This document shows positions 63,166 to 64,000 of a stretch of DNA of 64,000 nt, piece after piece. Under the pieces are notes generated by a model that searched no databases, was not told the DNA's origin, and saw nothing but the letters and a program-made list of their open reading frames with translations. The stretch covers positions 47,216 to 111,215 of the forward strand of contig NZ_BAKK01000013.1 of NCBI RefSeq assembly GCF_000614145.1, in the 5' to 3' direction. How positions within the stretch are numbered: position 1 is the first letter of the stretch; each line of letters starts with the position of its first letter. This DNA comes from Bacteroides faecichinchillae JCM 17102 (GTDB lineage: Bacteria > Bacteroidota > Bacteroidia > Bacteroidales > Bacteroidaceae). The position numbers and the translations under genes are program-made.

Positions 63166-63391
63166 AAGATTAGAAAAATAATTTATGCCACAAACCTAAT
63201 TGAGAACCTGAATGGGAAGGTCAGGAAGTACACCAAATCAAAGCTGTCATTCCCTTCGGATGATGCGGTGAAGAAAATGGTATACCTTATCTTTGATGGA
63301 GATTGGGAAGATATGGACACAACCTATTCATAACTGGGGATTGATTATGAACCAATTTATGCTTATGTTTGAAAACAGAATACAGATATGA
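63166..63391 (+). mobile_element. Remnant of an IS256-family transposase (C-terminal end)
   Basis: Frame 63172 onward reads [20 protein letters not shown], then [17 protein letters not shown], the C-terminal part of a Mutator/IS256 DDE transposase (family pattern TTN.IE..N...RK.TK...FP.D....K..YL). After a one-base shift it continues [20 protein letters not shown], ending at the TGA at 63389-63391. The N-terminal part with the DDE residues is absent. Downstream, about 63410-63450 holds a TTACACAAAATTGTATACAG stretch that may include the old right end. Confidence 0.75.
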
Positions 63392-63606
63392 GTAGAACTT
63401 ATAACTGAACCCTGTTTACAATTACACAAAATTGTATACAGTGTCTATTAAAGAAAATCCTGAATCCCTGTTTTTGTATGCATTAATAACCACTTGGATC
63501 ATATATCTAAATTTAGTTATGACGTTTTTAATAAGTTCGTCTCTATATCTATCGTTCGTCTGCCAATATGATTCTATTCCCGAACAAAGTTTATTTAATT
63601 ATCTCA

Positions 63607-63801
63607 TTAACAGATGAATTGTCTTGCAGCTATAACTGTTGGCTGTGTAACTATTACTGCAACAAGAAAGCTATTCCTATCCATAACAATATGACGTTTG
63701 ATGCCTTTTATTTTTTTATTGTCGTCAACTCCATTCAGAGACTGGGTATTACCTCATTTAACGCTTTGGCTATCTATTTTACCAACACTGGGCTCCAGTT
63801 T
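63607..63801 (-). mobile_element. Remnant of an IS5-family transposase (central fragment)
   Basis: On the minus strand, 65 codons read KLEPSVGKIDSQSVK, a TGA in place of the usual Trp, then GNTQSLNGVDDNKKIKGIKR and HIVMDRNSFLVAVIVT. This is the DDE region of IS5-type transposases (P-S-V-G-x-I-D-S-Q-S-V-K, KGIKRH). Both ends are lost. 63392-63606 shows only AT-rich, non-coding sequence. Confidence 0.75.
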
Positions 63802-63821
63802 TGATTACAAATCATATTTTC

Positions 63822-64000
63822 GCTTTCTTATTTGCAGGTTCAACACTTTTGTTATATATTTACTACTCGGTTTCCATTGAATCTGTTTGATACATCCTTA
63901 TTATTTGTTTGGTCGCTTCAGATAAAGCATTTATTGTGCAGGGACAGAAACCTTTTTAATTTTTTATTTAAACCATTTTAAAACAGGATTTAAACAAATT
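63822..64000 (+). promoter_or_regulatory. Second copy of the GG-leader promoter/leader region, at the right edge
   Basis: This block aligns to 55967-56147. Shared elements are TTG (63832-63834), TATATTTA (63855-63862, one base off consensus) at 20-bp spacing, TGATACATC, GTTTGGTCGCTTCA-like text and TTTAAACAGGA-like ends. The window stops about where the ATG of the next GG-leader gene is expected, so a third precursor very likely begins just beyond 64000. Confidence 0.65.

Noticed and set aside
63432..63617. Short ORF after the IS256 remnant
   Set aside because: Hydrophobic, AT-driven frame with no family match, lying in IS debris.

Overview
The window is chromosomal DNA of a Bacteroides species, I infer from the gut B. 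thetaiotaomicron/ovatus/uniformis-like part of the genus. The reasons are repeated perfect -7 boxes of the Bacteroides type (TAnnTTTG) without E. coli-like -10 boxes, weak Shine-Dalgarno sites, a hybrid two-component regulator with a periplasmic propeller, DUF6078/DUF4924/DUF4286 proteins, a GH92 mannosidase, two sodium-pumping decarboxylase modules and a VapE-like/HU-like gene pair.

Layout. 1-5.5 kb: the N-terminal part of a hybrid regulator (cut by the left edge), purL, and a purL upstream region holding a striking TGGCACA/TGTGCCA array. 5.5-13.4 kb: a DUF6078 gene, then LysE-DUF4924-rfbD-prfC, then an oxaloacetate decarboxylase-type operon (gamma, alpha with biotinyl domain, beta). 13.4-19 kb: a tripartite RND efflux operon (adaptor, pump, TolC). 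19-22.3 kb: L31, class II aldolase and a TPR protein. 22.5-27.1 kb: the methylmalonyl-CoA decarboxylase operon (epimerase, carboxyltransferase, LTD-OadG fusion, biotin carrier, beta subunit). 27.2-32.2 kb: an acyltransferase, carbonic anhydrase, a small basic protein, and nitroreductase-membrane protein-DUF2520-kdsC-maf. 32.3-41.1 kb (minus): a large TPR protein, a porin with a solute-binding lipoprotein, pgk, nth, an MFS transporter and pheS. 41.2-52 kb (plus, except tRNA-Ala): a TonB-C protein, DUF4286-ruvC, pullulanase, a ModF-like ABC protein, GH92 and an S41 peptidase. 52-54.4 kb: the VapE-like and HU-like genes, divergent, with an inverted-repeat array between them.

54.5-64 kb is an accessory island, AT-rich and scarred by decay. 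It encodes two large proteins with nearly identical double-glycine leaders. One carries a zinc-peptidase HExxH motif and is followed 6 bp later by a leucine-rich-repeat lipoprotein. Next come a secreted erythromycin-esterase-like protein, a GT32 glycosyltransferase and a LanC-like protein. After these lie debris of glf, an IS256-family and an IS5-family transposase, and then a second copy of the promoter/leader region of the first GG-leader gene, ending at the window edge. A third precursor gene therefore probably starts just outside. This is the best candidate for an undescribed system: secreted, possibly modified GG-leader proteins.

Fourteen genes, including the essential pheS and fba, are broken by about 18 one- or two-base indels, nearly all in homopolymers. 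I read most of these as sequencing errors, and give each such gene its full repaired span.
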